NCBI GenBank assembly: GCA_023664085.1
Contig: JAMPGE010000009.1
Location: forward strand, 1-56,165
Direction of reading: 5' to 3'
DNA: 56,165 nucleotides
From: Muribaculum sp.
Lineage (GTDB): Bacteria > Bacteroidota > Bacteroidia > Bacteroidales > Muribaculaceae
Of the stretch, positions 16,387 to 25,905 are shown piece by piece (position 1 is the stretch's first letter; the number at the start of each line of letters is the position of its first letter). Under the pieces are notes generated by a model that ran no database searches, was not told the DNA's origin, and worked only from the letters and a program-made list of their open reading frames with translations. The position numbers and the translations under genes are program-made.

Positions 16387-17736
16387 ATGCACAAAGGTAG
16401 AATCGACATAATTTCAATGGGATGTTCGAAGAATCTTATTGATTCCGAACGATTGTATCACAGATTGCTTGCCAAAGGATACGAAGTATATCACGACTCC
16501 GATGCCCCATGTGGTGAATGGGTTGTGGTCAACACCTGTGGATTTATTGCCGATGCCAAAGAGGAATCCATAAATTTGATACTTGAATTGGGAGAGGCCA
16601 AAAACCGCGGTGTGATTGGAAAAATCGCCGTGATGGGATGTCTGTCGCAAAGATATATCGGCGAGATAGAGAGCCAAATTCCGGAAGTAGATCTATGGTA
16701 TGGCAAATTCAACTGGAAGGATTTTATTGATGCCCTACCCGACCAGACCTCAGAAAATTCCGACAAAATAACTGCTGCGAGCCGGAAGCCTTCCTTGGAA
16801 TCCAACATAACCAAGGAATGGGAACGTAAGCTTACCACGCCCCCATGGAGTGCGTATCTTAAAATCTCTGAAGGATGCAATCGCTTCTGCGCTTTTTGTG
16901 CCATTCCCATTATCACCGGACGCCACACATCCCGACCCATTGAAGAGATACTTGAAGAGACGCGATCTCTCGTAGAAAGAGGCGTGAAGGAATTCAATGT
17001 AATTGCCCAAGACCTTTCCTCATACGGCATAGATATTTACGGAAAGCCACGTCTTGCCGACCTCATAGATGCAATGGCTCAGGTAAAAGGTGTGGAATGG
17101 ATTCGTTTACACTATGCTTATCCAGCTGACTTCCCTATAGATGTGCTTGATGTCATGGCTAAGCACGATAATGTCTGCAAATACCTTGATATCGCTCTGC
17201 AACACAGCGCAGACAAGGTGCTCTCAAACATGCGCAGACACATTGACTATAAAGGAACTGTGGATCTACTGAATGAAATTCGCAGGCGTGTGCCCGACAT
17301 AAAGATTCGAACCACTCTTATGGTTGGGTTTCCCGGTGAAGGAGATGAGGAATTTTCCCAACTTATAGACTTCGTAAAAACCATGAAATTCGAACGCATG
17401 GGAGCATTCGCATATTGCGAAGAAGAAGATACGTTTGCTGCAAAATACCTTGAAGACAATATATCCGATGAGGAAAAACAGCGTCGTCTCGACGTGCTTA
17501 TGGCAGTGCAGGAAGACATTTCGCTTAAAAGCAACGAATCAATGATCGGAAAAACCGTTAAGGTACTCGTAGAGCGTATTGAAGGAGAACGTGCCGTAGG
17601 ACGAACTCAATGGGATAGCCCCGATGTGGATCCCGAAGTCATCATTAATGATTATAATGGTCCGGTGGGGGAATTCGTGTCGGTCAAAATTACCGGAGCT
17701 GACACCTACGATCTGCACGGAAAACAAGCACTCTGA
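16387..17736 (+). CDS. rimO: ribosomal protein S12 methylthiotransferase RimO
   Basis: RimO adds a methylthio group to an aspartate of ribosomal protein S12 with two 4Fe-4S clusters. The 449 residues match family length. The N-terminal cluster-binding domain starts DIISMGCSKNLIDSERL with further cysteines in VNTCGFI and VMGCLSQRY. The radical-SAM cysteines are in GCNRFCAFCAIP at about 163-174. A C-terminal TRAM domain starts near residue 382. It follows ftsY in the same direction, and no TAnnTTTG box was seen in the 77-base gap (16310-16386), so co-transcription with ftsY is likely. Confidence 0.95.
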   Translation: MHKGRIDIISMGCSKNLIDSERLYHRLLAKGYEVYHDSDAPCGEWVVVNTCGFIADAKEESINLILELGEAKNRGVIGKIAVMGCLSQRYIGEIESQIPEVDLWYGKFNWKDFIDALPDQTSENSDKITAASRKPSLESNITKEWERKLTTPPWSAYLKISEGCNRFCAFCAIPIITGRHTSRPIEEILEETRSLVERGVKEFNVIAQDLSSYGIDIYGKPRLADLIDAMAQVKGVEWIRLHYAYPADFPIDVLDVMAKHDNVCKYLDIALQHSADKVLSNMRRHIDYKGTVDLLNEIRRRVPDIKIRTTLMVGFPGEGDEEFSQLIDFVKTMKFERMGAFAYCEEEDTFAAKYLEDNISDEEKQRRLDVLMAVQEDISLKSNESMIGKTVKVLVERIEGERAVGRTQWDSPDVDPEVIINDYNGPVGEFVSVKITGADTYDLHGKQAL

Positions 17737-17744
17737 CAATCCTT

Positions 17745-18854
17745 ATGAGGAATTTTTGCATATATACGCTGCCCGAAGAGTCTTGCACCATTGGATTCGA
17801 AAGCGATAATGCGCTTATCATTACAGACTTGGACAATTTGGATGAGATTCTGCAGAGTCTAACATCCGGTTTTATTATCGCACCTTTCGACATTAAGCGG
17901 CATCCAATAGTTATAATCCCTTCACAACGGCAGATAAAATTTTCTGCCAATGCTTTAAAATATACTCCGGCACATATCCACACCCCTGTTTTTTTCCCAG
18001 CACGGTCTACTACTTTAAGCGAACATTCAAAAGAAGTAGAAGCAGCCATCAATTCCATTTGCTCAATCAAAGACTATCCTGAAGAGAAAACCAAAATTGT
18101 AGCTGCTCGCACTCTTCTCTTGGAAAATAATGTAGATTTATCTAAAATTATAGAAAATCTTCCCGGACTACCAAAAAACTGTTTCAGATTCTGCTTTTAT
18201 ACCCGGTCCACCGGATTATGGGTTGGCGCAAGTCCGGAAGTGCTTTTAAGTTCCGACGGATATCAAATTCATACTATGGCACTTGCAGGCACGCGTCCTC
18301 ACATTGACGATGATCCTGAAGGAAACAGGCCATGGGACAGGAAAAACATACTCGAACAGCAAGCCGTCACAGATTTTATCAAAGACCAACTCAATCAAAG
18401 TTGCAACGATGTTAGATTATCTACACCGGCTACGAGAAAAGCCGGAAAGATCGAACATATAATAACCCAAATATCCGCATCCCTACCTCAAAACAAATCA
18501 AAGGGGTTGCCAGGAGAAGGAGCGGCATCTGTATTCTCCAAGATCATAAAATTGGCCCTGCGGCTTTCTCCCACTCCCGCCCTCTCAGGAAATCCGCGAG
18601 ACATGGCTATAGAATTCATCAATACACATGAACATTTTGACAGAGCTTATTACGGCGGATTTTGCGGTCCATTCATCAAAGATAATAATTCTTTAAAGAT
18701 CAACTTATTTGTGAATCTCCGATCCGGCATAATTACAGGGGGTAAGACAGCGCTGTATGCCGGTGGTGGAATCACCATGCATTCCGATGCTACAGCGGAA
18801 TGGGATGAAACAGAAAGAAAACTCTCTACCCTATCGTCCCTTCTGTATAGTTAG
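17745..18854 (+). CDS. menF: isochorismate synthase
   Basis: This is the chorismate-to-isochorismate step that starts menaquinone synthesis. The 369-residue protein has the chorismate-binding fold in its second half: RFCFYTRSTGLWVGASPEVLL, MALAGTR, the IEHIITQISA stretch, LSPTPALSGNPRDMA and YYGGFCGPF. The start is 8 bases after the rimO stop. The rest of the pathway (menD, B, C, E) is 27 kb further on in a different transcription unit. MenF rather than a salicylate or enterobactin isochorismate synthase is inferred from the presence of those genes. Confidence 0.9.
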   Translation: MRNFCIYTLPEESCTIGFESDNALIITDLDNLDEILQSLTSGFIIAPFDIKRHPIVIIPSQRQIKFSANALKYTPAHIHTPVFFPARSTTLSEHSKEVEAAINSICSIKDYPEEKTKIVAARTLLLENNVDLSKIIENLPGLPKNCFRFCFYTRSTGLWVGASPEVLLSSDGYQIHTMALAGTRPHIDDDPEGNRPWDRKNILEQQAVTDFIKDQLNQSCNDVRLSTPATRKAGKIEHIITQISASLPQNKSKGLPGEGAASVFSKIIKLALRLSPTPALSGNPRDMAIEFINTHEHFDRAYYGGFCGPFIKDNNSLKINLFVNLRSGIITGGKTALYAGGGITMHSDATAEWDETERKLSTLSSLLYS

Positions 18855-18944
18855 AACCTTCTCCCGAGATTTACAATATAGAATCCTAAAGTGCATTTTA
18901 TAGACTGATTCCATCGAAGCATTTGCCGTTTTTCGATAAAAAAT

Positions 18945-18975
18945 TTGTCTTTTTCGGTTTATTGACTTAATTTTG
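18945..18975 (+). promoter_or_regulatory. promoter of the DUF2975-XRE-M13 unit
   Basis: TTG at 18945-18947, a 20-base spacer and TAATTTTG at 18968-18975. Expected start near 18981, about 45 bases before the ATG at 19026. The stretch 18855-18944 holds no gene and only a weak dyad (ATCGAA/TTCGAT). Confidence 0.8.
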
Positions 18976-19025
18976 TAGAAAACTTAAAGCGTCATAACAT
19001 TGCTAACGACATAATTTAGATTGCA

Positions 19026-19670
19026 ATGAATCGAACTTGGATTAACTTTCTTAGTATTATCATAATTGCCATTATTTCCGTGATGGTGGTAGTGCCTTGT
19101 ATAGGATTCTCCTACGGTTTTATATCTGGGCTTAACGAAACTGATGTGAATGAAAGCGTACTTCTCACCACCTCACCTATAAGCGTAGCCCTCGACAATA
19201 CACCGGAGCAACTTATAGTGCCTACCGACAGCATCCGAACTGAAGAAGGTCGATCATATGCTTTTACTGCCACTACAGGTTTTATCCATATTCCTGACAA
19301 AAACATCCCAATGTGGACACAGATAGCCATTGCAATAGGCTACACTTTGGCTCTTGCATGCTACGCTTTTATGCTCATATATTTTGTAAAGTTTATAATA
19401 AATATCAATCGAGGCAATGTATTCGTATATATCAACGTACGATTTCTCAAAAGAATAGCCATCGGTTTGCTCGGAATGGCACTTATGCTTACCCTCAGCG
19501 GTATAGTAGAAGAAATGCTCGTAGGTTATCTTCCTACGGTGGGAATCGGGTTGCGAGCCAATTGGAGTATACCCTGGACAATCCTGCTGCTGGGATTCCT
19601 CTCTTTACTGATGTCGCAGGTATGGGCCCGCGGTATCGAACTTCGAGAAGATCAGGAATTTACTATCTAA
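19026..19670 (+). CDS. DUF2975-like membrane protein
   Basis: The protein has 214 residues and four hydrophobic segments: about 8-30, 101-124, 141-162 and 178-199. An extracytoplasmic loop follows the first one. The layout and the adjacent small XRE regulator match the DUF2975 membrane family, which is typically paired with a Cro/CI-type helix-turn-helix protein. Its biochemical role is unknown. It has its own canonical promoter, and 27 bases separate it from the regulator. Confidence 0.75.
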   Translation: MNRTWINFLSIIIIAIISVMVVVPCIGFSYGFISGLNETDVNESVLLTTSPISVALDNTPEQLIVPTDSIRTEEGRSYAFTATTGFIHIPDKNIPMWTQIAIAIGYTLALACYAFMLIYFVKFIININRGNVFVYINVRFLKRIAIGLLGMALMLTLSGIVEEMLVGYLPTVGIGLRANWSIPWTILLLGFLSLLMSQVWARGIELREDQEFTI

Positions 19671-19697
19671 TCCATCATCATAATCCACATATTAATT

Positions 19698-19931
19698 ATG
19701 CCAATAATAGTAAATCTCGACGTGATGATGGCCAAACGCAAGATTTCTCTTGGAGAGCTCGCTGAGAAGATGAACATCACACCCTCAAACCTTTCAATAC
19801 TAAAGACCGGAAAAGCCAAAGCAATACGTTTTTCCACCCTTGAAAGCATCTGCTCTGTGCTTAATTGCCAGCCCGGTGAAATTTTGGAATATATCAACGA
19901 TAATAATATATTACCTAATACAAAACAATAA
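19698..19931 (+). CDS. small XRE/Cro-type DNA-binding protein
   Basis: The product has 77 residues and is little more than one helix-turn-helix domain: ISLGELAEKMNITPSNLSILKTGKAKAIRFSTLESICSVL, with a C-terminal CQPGEILEY typical of YozG-like regulators. It is paired with the DUF2975 gene, and the M13 peptidase ATG follows 9 bases after its stop. It probably regulates its own operon, although no clear operator dyad was found near 18945-19025. Confidence 0.85.
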   Translation: MPIIVNLDVMMAKRKISLGELAEKMNITPSNLSILKTGKAKAIRFSTLESICSVLNCQPGEILEYINDNNILPNTKQ

Positions 19932-19940
19932 ATTATAACC

Positions 19941-21983
19941 ATGAGACATCTGAAACTGCTGACTCTCGGAGTGATTACAGGCGTAGCCGTGTCCGCTATG
20001 GCTGAAGAACACCTCAAGAGCCTCAACCCTCAGTACATTGACAATGCCATTCCGGCCAAGGTGGATTTTTATCACCATATTAACAAGGGATGGCAGCAGG
20101 CCAATCCCCTTTCTCCCGAATACGCTCGCTACGGTCAGTTCAACATCCTTACCGACAGTAGCAACAATCGTATCCGCAGAATTGTGACAGGCCTTGCCGC
20201 CACCAATCCCCAGCCAGGAACAGTAGCCTACAAAGTGGCTGCCATCTATGAAGGGGCCATGGATTCCGTGCGCCGCAACAAGCTTGGTGCCCAACCCATT
20301 ATGGAGCAGGTTCGTAAAATCGAATCTACGCAGCCCCAGGATATGGAGGATCTCCTCATCTGGATGCACAAGTATTATGCAGCTCCCTTCTTCTCCGCAA
20401 TGCCTCAGGAGGATATTCACAACAGTGCTGAATACGCAATGTACGTAGGCGGTGGCGGACTTACTCTCGGTGATCGCGACTACTATCTGAAAAACGATAA
20501 AACCAACAAAAAAATCCGCGATGCCTACACCAAACTTATCCAAAAGGATATGCAGCTCGTAGGCTATAGCAAAAAAGACGCTTCCCGCATCGCCAAAAAC
20601 GTACTTGCTGTGGAAACCCTCTTGGCTGATTCAACTTGGACTCGTGAACAGAGCCGAGACATGCATGCCATGGACAACAAGCGCACCTTTGCCCAGCTCA
20701 AGGAAATGTATCCCAACATTCCGTTTGACCGCTTCTTCATCGAAACAATGGATATCCAGAGCCCCGATGAAGTGTACGTGACAGAGATTAATACAGTAAA
20801 ACAGGCCGACAACCTTCTCAAATCTCTCTCCGACCGTCAGAAAAAAGACTACTATCTATGGCAGTTTGTGCACGGTGCGGCTCCCTATCTGTCAGACGAC
20901 TTTACAAACGCCAACTTTGAATTCAACAAAGTGATGAGCGGTGTGGAGAAGCAGCAGCCCCGCTGGAAACGCGCTCTTTCCACTACTGAGGGTCTGATGG
21001 GCGAAGCCATCGGCGAACTTTATGTGGAGAAATACTTCCCTGAGAGTTCCAAAGTGTACATGGAAGGTTTGGTGGAAAATCTGCGCAACGCACTTGCCAA
21101 ACACATCATGCACCTCCCCTGGATGAGCGACGACACCAAGGTGCAGGCTATGAAGAAACTTAATTCCATCACAGTAAAGATCGGATATCCCGACAAGTGG
21201 AAAGACTATTCCGAACTCAATGTGGATCCCGCCCTCTCCTTCTATGAGAACGTGCACAATGCCAACATGTGGGCCAACAAGGACTATCTGTCACGCTGGG
21301 GCAAGCCTGTGGACCGCTCTCTCTGGCATATGACTCCTCAGACTATCAATGCCTACTATAATCCCTTGAACAACGAGATCGTGTTCCCCGCCGGTATCCT
21401 GCAGGCACCCTTCTATGATCCCAACTCCAGTGATGCCGAAAACTATGGTGGTATCGGAGTAGTTATCGGTCATGAACTTACCCACGGCTTCGATGACCAG
21501 GGTTGTAACTTTGATGCCAACGGTAACCTTGAAAACTGGTGGACCGCCGCTGACGCCGAGGAGTTTGCCAAACTTACAAAAGGCCTCGCCGATCAATACA
21601 GCGCCGTTGAAGTGCTTCCCGGTCTGATGGCTAACGGTAACTACACACTGGGTGAAAATATCGCCGACCACGGCGGTCTGCGTATTGCCATGACAGCATT
21701 CCAGGATTCACAAAAGAAAAAAGGAGTGGACATTTCTTCTCAGGAAGCTCTTATCGACGGATTCGATCCCATGCAGGTATTCTATATGAATTATGCCAAT
21801 CTTTGGGCACAGAATGTACGCGATGCCGAAAAGCGTAACCTCACTATGAGCGATCCCCACTCTTTAGGTGTGAACCGTGTCAATGTAGCTCTGCGCAACC
21901 TCGACCCATTCTTCAAAGCCTTCGGTATCACAGAAGGTGACCCGATGTATCGTCCCGAAGCAGAACGCATCATCATCTGGTAA
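19941..21983 (+). CDS. M13-family zinc metallopeptidase
   Basis: A neprilysin/PepO-type endopeptidase of 680 residues. It has a short signal peptide (about 1-21, ending AMA), so it is secreted or periplasmic rather than anchored by an N-terminal helix as in animal neprilysins. The zinc motif HELTH with the following GFDDQG lies near residue 510, and the third ligand plus the conserved GENIADHGG near 570. The NAYYNP substrate-binding motif and the C-terminal RCxVW-like ending (here IIIW) are present in family form. Probable role: degradation of oligopeptides in the periplasm. It starts 9 bases after the XRE gene and ends at a good terminator. Confidence 0.93.
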   Translation: MRHLKLLTLGVITGVAVSAMAEEHLKSLNPQYIDNAIPAKVDFYHHINKGWQQANPLSPEYARYGQFNILTDSSNNRIRRIVTGLAATNPQPGTVAYKVAAIYEGAMDSVRRNKLGAQPIMEQVRKIESTQPQDMEDLLIWMHKYYAAPFFSAMPQEDIHNSAEYAMYVGGGGLTLGDRDYYLKNDKTNKKIRDAYTKLIQKDMQLVGYSKKDASRIAKNVLAVETLLADSTWTREQSRDMHAMDNKRTFAQLKEMYPNIPFDRFFIETMDIQSPDEVYVTEINTVKQADNLLKSLSDRQKKDYYLWQFVHGAAPYLSDDFTNANFEFNKVMSGVEKQQPRWKRALSTTEGLMGEAIGELYVEKYFPESSKVYMEGLVENLRNALAKHIMHLPWMSDDTKVQAMKKLNSITVKIGYPDKWKDYSELNVDPALSFYENVHNANMWANKDYLSRWGKPVDRSLWHMTPQTINAYYNPLNNEIVFPAGILQAPFYDPNSSDAENYGGIGVVIGHELTHGFDDQGCNFDANGNLENWWTAADAEEFAKLTKGLADQYSAVEVLPGLMANGNYTLGENIADHGGLRIAMTAFQDSQKKKGVDISSQEALIDGFDPMQVFYMNYANLWAQNVRDAEKRNLTMSDPHSLGVNRVNVALRNLDPFFKAFGITEGDPMYRPEAERIIIW

Positions 21984-22002
21984 AATTCCCTTCCAATCAT
22001 AC

Positions 22003-22032
22003 AAAAGCCGGGCTCGAAAGACCCGGCTTTTT
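22003..22032 (+). terminator. terminator of the M13 peptidase gene
   Basis: AAAAGCCGGG (22003-22012) pairs with CCCGGCTTTT (22022-22031), with an inner TC/GA pair around GAAA and one bulged C, then T. It is a strong intrinsic terminator. Confidence 0.9.
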
Positions 22033-22084
22033 ATGTCTGATTCGTACCCTCTTTTGAAAAAACAACTTTTGGAAAAGTTGCCGA

Positions 22085-22116
22085 AAAAGCCGGACTCTTT
22101 CGGAGCCCGACCTTTT
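22085..22116 (-). terminator. terminator of prs (minus strand)
   Basis: On the minus strand, an AAAAGG-type arm and a GGGCTC/GAGTCC stem end in CTTTTT. The pairing has two mismatches. It lies 18 bases beyond the prs stop and faces the M13 terminator. Confidence 0.6.
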
Positions 22117-22133
22117 CAATTTCTATTCTTTTA

Positions 22134-23078
22134 TTATTTGAAAAGGTACTGAGAGGAAATGCTCTGATTGTTGTGGATGCGGCGGATGGTATCGGCAAAG
22201 AGTTTGGCTACCGGAAGCACCACTGCCTTGGGATTCTCACGTACGTAAGGGATGGAATCAGTGAAAATGATTTCAGTAAGACCTGAATTGATTACTCTCT
22301 CTGTAGCCGGATCGCTCATCACTGGGTGGCTGGTCAAGGCTCGTACGCTCTTCGCTCCCTGTTCGATGAGAAGGTTGGCCGCTTTGGTGATTGTGCCGGC
22401 GGTGTCCACGATATCATCTACGAGAATGACGTTTTTATCCTTCACATCACCGATCACGGTCATGGTAGCTACTACATTGGCTTTGGCACGCACCTTGTGG
22501 CAAAGCACGAGAGGCACGTCGAAGTATTTGGCGTAGCTGTTGGCACGCTTGGCTCCACCTACGTCGGGAGAAGCTATCACCATATCTTTAAGATGCAGAC
22601 TTTGGATGTAAGGGATAAAGATACTGGAAGCATAGAGGTGATCTACCGGCACATCGAAGAATCCCTGGATCTGATCTGCATGGAGATCCATGGTGATAAG
22701 ACGGTCGATACCTGCCACGCTGAGAAGGTCTGCCACGAGTTTGGCGGCGATGCTGACACGGGGTTTGTCCTTGCGGTCCTGACGGGCCCAGCCGAAGTAA
22801 GGGATTACAGCGGTGATTGTGGCTGCAGAAGCGCGTTTGGCTGCATCAATCATCAGGAGGAGCTCCATCAGATTGTCGGAGTTGGGGAAGGTGGACTGCA
22901 CAAGGTAAAGTTCGCTGCCACGGATGGATTCTTCGAAAGAGACTTCAAACTCACCGTCGGCGAAACGTTCCACGTTCATGCGGCCGAGTTCTATGCCAAG
23001 TTCTTTACAAATACTCTCACCAAGATAAAGGCTCTTGGAGCCTGCAAACACCTTGATGGGGGGAAGATTGTTGCTCAT
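22134..23078 (-). CDS. prs: ribose-phosphate pyrophosphokinase
   Basis: This enzyme makes PRPP from ribose 5-phosphate and ATP for purine, pyrimidine, histidine and NAD synthesis. The 314 residues are normal. Features are the ATP-binding FGWARQDRKDKPR loop, the DLHADQIQGFF segment near residue 132, and the PRPP-binding signature VILVDDIVDTAGTITKAA near 219. No promoter box was recognised in the 38 bases between it and the upstream GH13 gene, so it may be read from that transcript. Confidence 0.97.
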   Translation of the reverse strand: MSNNLPPIKVFAGSKSLYLGESICKELGIELGRMNVERFADGEFEVSFEESIRGSELYLVQSTFPNSDNLMELLLMIDAAKRASAATITAVIPYFGWARQDRKDKPRVSIAAKLVADLLSVAGIDRLITMDLHADQIQGFFDVPVDHLYASSIFIPYIQSLHLKDMVIASPDVGGAKRANSYAKYFDVPLVLCHKVRAKANVVATMTVIGDVKDKNVILVDDIVDTAGTITKAANLLIEQGAKSVRALTSHPVMSDPATERVINSGLTEIIFTDSIPYVRENPKAVVLPVAKLFADTIRRIHNNQSISSQYLFK

Positions 23079-23116
23079 AATGCTTGAAGATTATAATAGG
23101 GTATTTATTTTCTAAC

Positions 23117-24880
23117 TTATTTTTCGTTATTTTTGGGAATAGGCAGAATCACTGCATTGCGTGCTCCTACCTGAACCTCTATAGGTTTGTATTCTTCTAT
23201 GTCAATATCGAAATGTGTCCCGTTTAGCTCATCGGCAGTGGCAGCGGGTCCGCATTTAAGTCCACACATTTCAATGGCTGTCTTGGGGATGTTTATCTCG
23301 ACGTTGGCGGCAGAGTGTCCGAAATTCGCCACCACAAGATAAGCTTCCTTATCCGTATGTCTGATGAAGGCAAATTGTTTGTGGGGATCAAAGCCCGGAT
23401 GGTTTAGGTTCACATACATAAGATCAAAAAAACCTCCGCATCGGAAAGCATCAATACTGTTGCACATGCCTAAGATCCTGGAATACGTATCACGAAGCCA
23501 TCTCTCCTGTTGTGTTAACCGGGCGGTATGGCATTTACCTTCATCGTACCATCTGCGCATCGTGTCGTAGCTCCAATAATCGAATATAGTGGACCTGTGA
23601 TTCTGTCCGGCAAAGCCTTCGTTGTCGTGGCCACTCTCTCCCAATTCCTGACCGTAGTAGATCATATAAGGGCCTGAATTAATCAATGCACTGACCACAA
23701 GATCGGGAATCACAAATAATGGATTGCCAGCAAACTCTTCGTTGCCATATCTTACTTCATCGTGATTCTCAAGGAAATTAAGCATCCGGTTGCCGATCCC
23801 GTCTACGGTCTGCCATGCGTTCGTGATTTTAGCGGCAGAGTAATTATGTCGCTCAATGCCCACAAGTGTGTCATACAAATTTACCTTATCATACAGATAG
23901 TCGAAACATCCGTAATCAAGAAACGGACGGTAAAGACCCACTTCATATATCTCTCCGATAAAAATAATGCCGGGATAATAGGTCTTTATCTGTGGGATCA
24001 CCCAATGCCAAAATGGCAATGGCACCATGAAGACCATATCGCATCTGAAACCATCTACACCTTTTGAAGCCCAAAACATGAGGATATCTCTCATCTTCAG
24101 CCATGTATCCGGGATTGGATCAAAGTAATCAGAATCATCGCCGGGATCATGTCCATAGTTGAGTTTCACTGTCTCATACCAATCATTGACGTTGCAAAAT
24201 GCCGTGAAGCAATCATTGCCGGTGGCTTTGGCTGGAAATTCTATATATGGCTCTGTGCCTGGCTGTGCTATATCGAAGTGGGGAGAAAATTGCTGGTTTG
24301 TGATATAATAATAATTGTTGTCTCTTCGAAAAAACATTGATGTGTCATCTGTTTTTCCGAAATCCTCTACTCCTGCTGGTGCGGAATCCGAATGATACCT
24401 GCGTGCCGTATGGTTTGGTACAAAGTCAATAATCACCTTCATTCCCTCTTGGTGAACGATCTTCACTGCGTCTTCAAATTCTCCCATTCTATCAGACACA
24501 TCAATGGCAATAGCAGGATCTACATCATAGTAATCTTTTATGGCATAAGGAGAACCAGCTTCTCCCTTAATCACATTCGGGTTATCCTTAGGAATGCCAT
24601 ACTCGCTGAAATCAGACTTAGTGGCATGCTCAATCACACCGGTAAACCAAATGGTGTTTACCCCGAGTTGCTTTAAGGAATTGAGGAGACGCGGAGTATA
24701 GTCTGCCAAATGTCCGGAGCCATTACGTTCAAGAGAACCGTTGGGGACCGGTTGAGCGCAGACATTGGTGAAAATCCTTGGGAAGGTCTGGTAAATGATA
24801 AGGCGTGGGTCGGCACACTCGGTGGCCTGATGGTCATTGTCCTTTAAGGGATCGAGTGTGTCGGTGGTCTTTTTCATCAT
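23117..24880 (-). CDS. GH13-family alpha-amylase-like glycoside hydrolase
   Basis: The protein has 587 residues from ATG 24880. A TIM barrel shows IIDFVPNHTAR, nucleophile Asp in DGFRCDMVF (about residue 279), acid/base Glu in FIGEIYEVG (about 309) and the third carboxylate in LENHDEVR (about 371). A C-terminal beta domain follows from about 490. No signal peptide is seen, so the enzyme is probably cytosolic and acts on glycogen or imported malto-oligosaccharides; the exact specificity cannot be read. An upstream in-frame start at 24928 would overlap the patatin gene by 38 bases and adds a Lys/Arg-rich stretch; MMKKTTDTL at 24880 is preferred and lies 10 bases after the patatin stop. Confidence 0.88.
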   Translation of the reverse strand: MMKKTTDTLDPLKDNDHQATECADPRLIIYQTFPRIFTNVCAQPVPNGSLERNGSGHLADYTPRLLNSLKQLGVNTIWFTGVIEHATKSDFSEYGIPKDNPNVIKGEAGSPYAIKDYYDVDPAIAIDVSDRMGEFEDAVKIVHQEGMKVIIDFVPNHTARRYHSDSAPAGVEDFGKTDDTSMFFRRDNNYYYITNQQFSPHFDIAQPGTEPYIEFPAKATGNDCFTAFCNVNDWYETVKLNYGHDPGDDSDYFDPIPDTWLKMRDILMFWASKGVDGFRCDMVFMVPLPFWHWVIPQIKTYYPGIIFIGEIYEVGLYRPFLDYGCFDYLYDKVNLYDTLVGIERHNYSAAKITNAWQTVDGIGNRMLNFLENHDEVRYGNEEFAGNPLFVIPDLVVSALINSGPYMIYYGQELGESGHDNEGFAGQNHRSTIFDYWSYDTMRRWYDEGKCHTARLTQQERWLRDTYSRILGMCNSIDAFRCGGFFDLMYVNLNHPGFDPHKQFAFIRHTDKEAYLVVANFGHSAANVEINIPKTAIEMCGLKCGPAATADELNGTHFDIDIEEYKPIEVQVGARNAVILPIPKNNEK

Positions 24881-24890
24881 TCGGTAGAAT

Positions 24891-25697
24891 TTAATTGAGC
24901 GTTTTTTCGAGAATTTTGCAGGCCTCATCGTAACCGTTGGCTACAGCCTTTCTCATTGATTTGAGCGCGAAGGTGCCTACTTTGTGCACCTGCGTCACAG
25001 ATATAATGTTGTCGCACAATTCCAAGTCCTGTACAGTATTGGCCTTTGCCATAAGCTGATAAGACCTAAGTGCAATATCGGTAATGGATGTGGAGTAGCG
25101 GTATGTGGGATTCAGAGGAGTGCAGTTGATCCCCCAAAGGGCCTTGCAATAATCCCTTATGGCCCATGCCGGGAGATTACGAAGAACTCCCCCGTCTACA
25201 TAGTGGGTGCCATTGATTCTTACCGGTTTGAAAATTATGGGAATAGAGCATGACGCGAGCACACGTGGCACTATTTCACCGCGAGCCCAGGCCACTGACT
25301 TTCCTTTATCAAAATCTGTGGCACATACGAGCGTAGGTATCTTCATCTCCTCAAGAGTGGTTATCGGAAGCCACGACTCAAGAAGCTTACCGAATTTTTT
25401 CATAGAGAAAAAACCCTCCCTTGGAATTGATAACTGGGTATAATCACTGAAGCTGGAATACTCAGTGAAACATTCCATGATATCCATCACGCTTAGCCCC
25501 GAACCGTAAAGAGTGGCCGCAATGGAACCTGCCGATACTCCGGCAAGTATCTCCGGACGCATCCCAAACTTCTCAAATGCCATAAGCACGCCAAGATGGC
25601 TGAAGCCCTTGGCTCCACCTCCACTCAATGCCATGCCGAGCGTGGGTTTATTTACAAGCCCTATACGCTCAAGAAGTTTATCAATATTCCAAATCAT
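24891..25697 (-). CDS. patatin-like phospholipase
   Basis: A serine lipid acyl hydrolase of 268 residues from ATG 25697. The oxyanion motif GGGAKG is at about residues 26-31, nucleophile Ser55 in GVSAG, and the dyad Asp in VDGG at about 168. There is no signal peptide or barrel domain, so it is a cytosolic RssA/YchK-like type. A TTG at 25724 could add 9 residues, but the ATG is the natural start. It has its own divergent promoter and is followed by the GH13 gene after a 10-base gap. The substrate is unknown. Confidence 0.88.
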   Translation of the reverse strand: MIWNIDKLLERIGLVNKPTLGMALSGGGAKGFSHLGVLMAFEKFGMRPEILAGVSAGSIAATLYGSGLSVMDIMECFTEYSSFSDYTQLSIPREGFFSMKKFGKLLESWLPITTLEEMKIPTLVCATDFDKGKSVAWARGEIVPRVLASCSIPIIFKPVRINGTHYVDGGVLRNLPAWAIRDYCKALWGINCTPLNPTYRYSTSITDIALRSYQLMAKANTVQDLELCDNIISVTQVHKVGTFALKSMRKAVANGYDEACKILEKTLN

Positions 25698-25785
25698 TTG
25701 CCACTCCCTGATCAAGCAGACCAAGACTTTGTCATGCCATTCTTGGCAATCCGCTCCTGCGTCTTTGGTCTAAAAAAATACTTTG

Positions 25786-25816
25786 CAAAAATAGCTATTA
25801 ATTTTCAATGTCCCAA
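25786..25816 (-). promoter_or_regulatory. promoter of the patatin-GH13(-prs) unit
   Basis: On the minus strand, TTG (25816-25814), a 20-base spacer and TATTTTTG (25793-25786). Transcription would begin near 25780, about 83 bases before the patatin ATG. The -33 box is only 2 bases from that of the divergent promoter. Confidence 0.75.
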
Positions 25817-25818
25817 TA

Positions 25819-25849
25819 TTGATGCTTCGATTTTTTTTATTTAATTTTG
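25819..25849 (+). promoter_or_regulatory. promoter of the Omp28-like gene
   Basis: TTG at 25819-25821, a 20-base spacer and TAATTTTG at 25842-25849. Start expected near 25855, about 50 bases before the ATG. Confidence 0.8.
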
Positions 25850-25905
25850 CTTCTTAATTAACATAGGAGTCCATTCCTTTGAAATAACTTTGAATAAACC
25901 TACAT

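Noticed and set aside
19026..19931. DUF2975 plus XRE pair as a toxin-antitoxin system
   Set aside because: The membrane protein is a four-helix DUF2975 type normally paired with this regulator, and the operon continues into a peptidase. Nothing indicates toxicity.
22060..22080. CAACTTTT/AAAAGTTG dyad near the end of prs
   Set aside because: It shares TTTTGGAAAA with the nrdD upstream repeats, but the shared part is short and low-complexity and lies between two terminators, so no regulatory meaning is claimed.
22326..23087. 253-codon open frame antisense to prs
   Set aside because: Prs is certain on the other strand; the antisense product has no motif or plausible start context.
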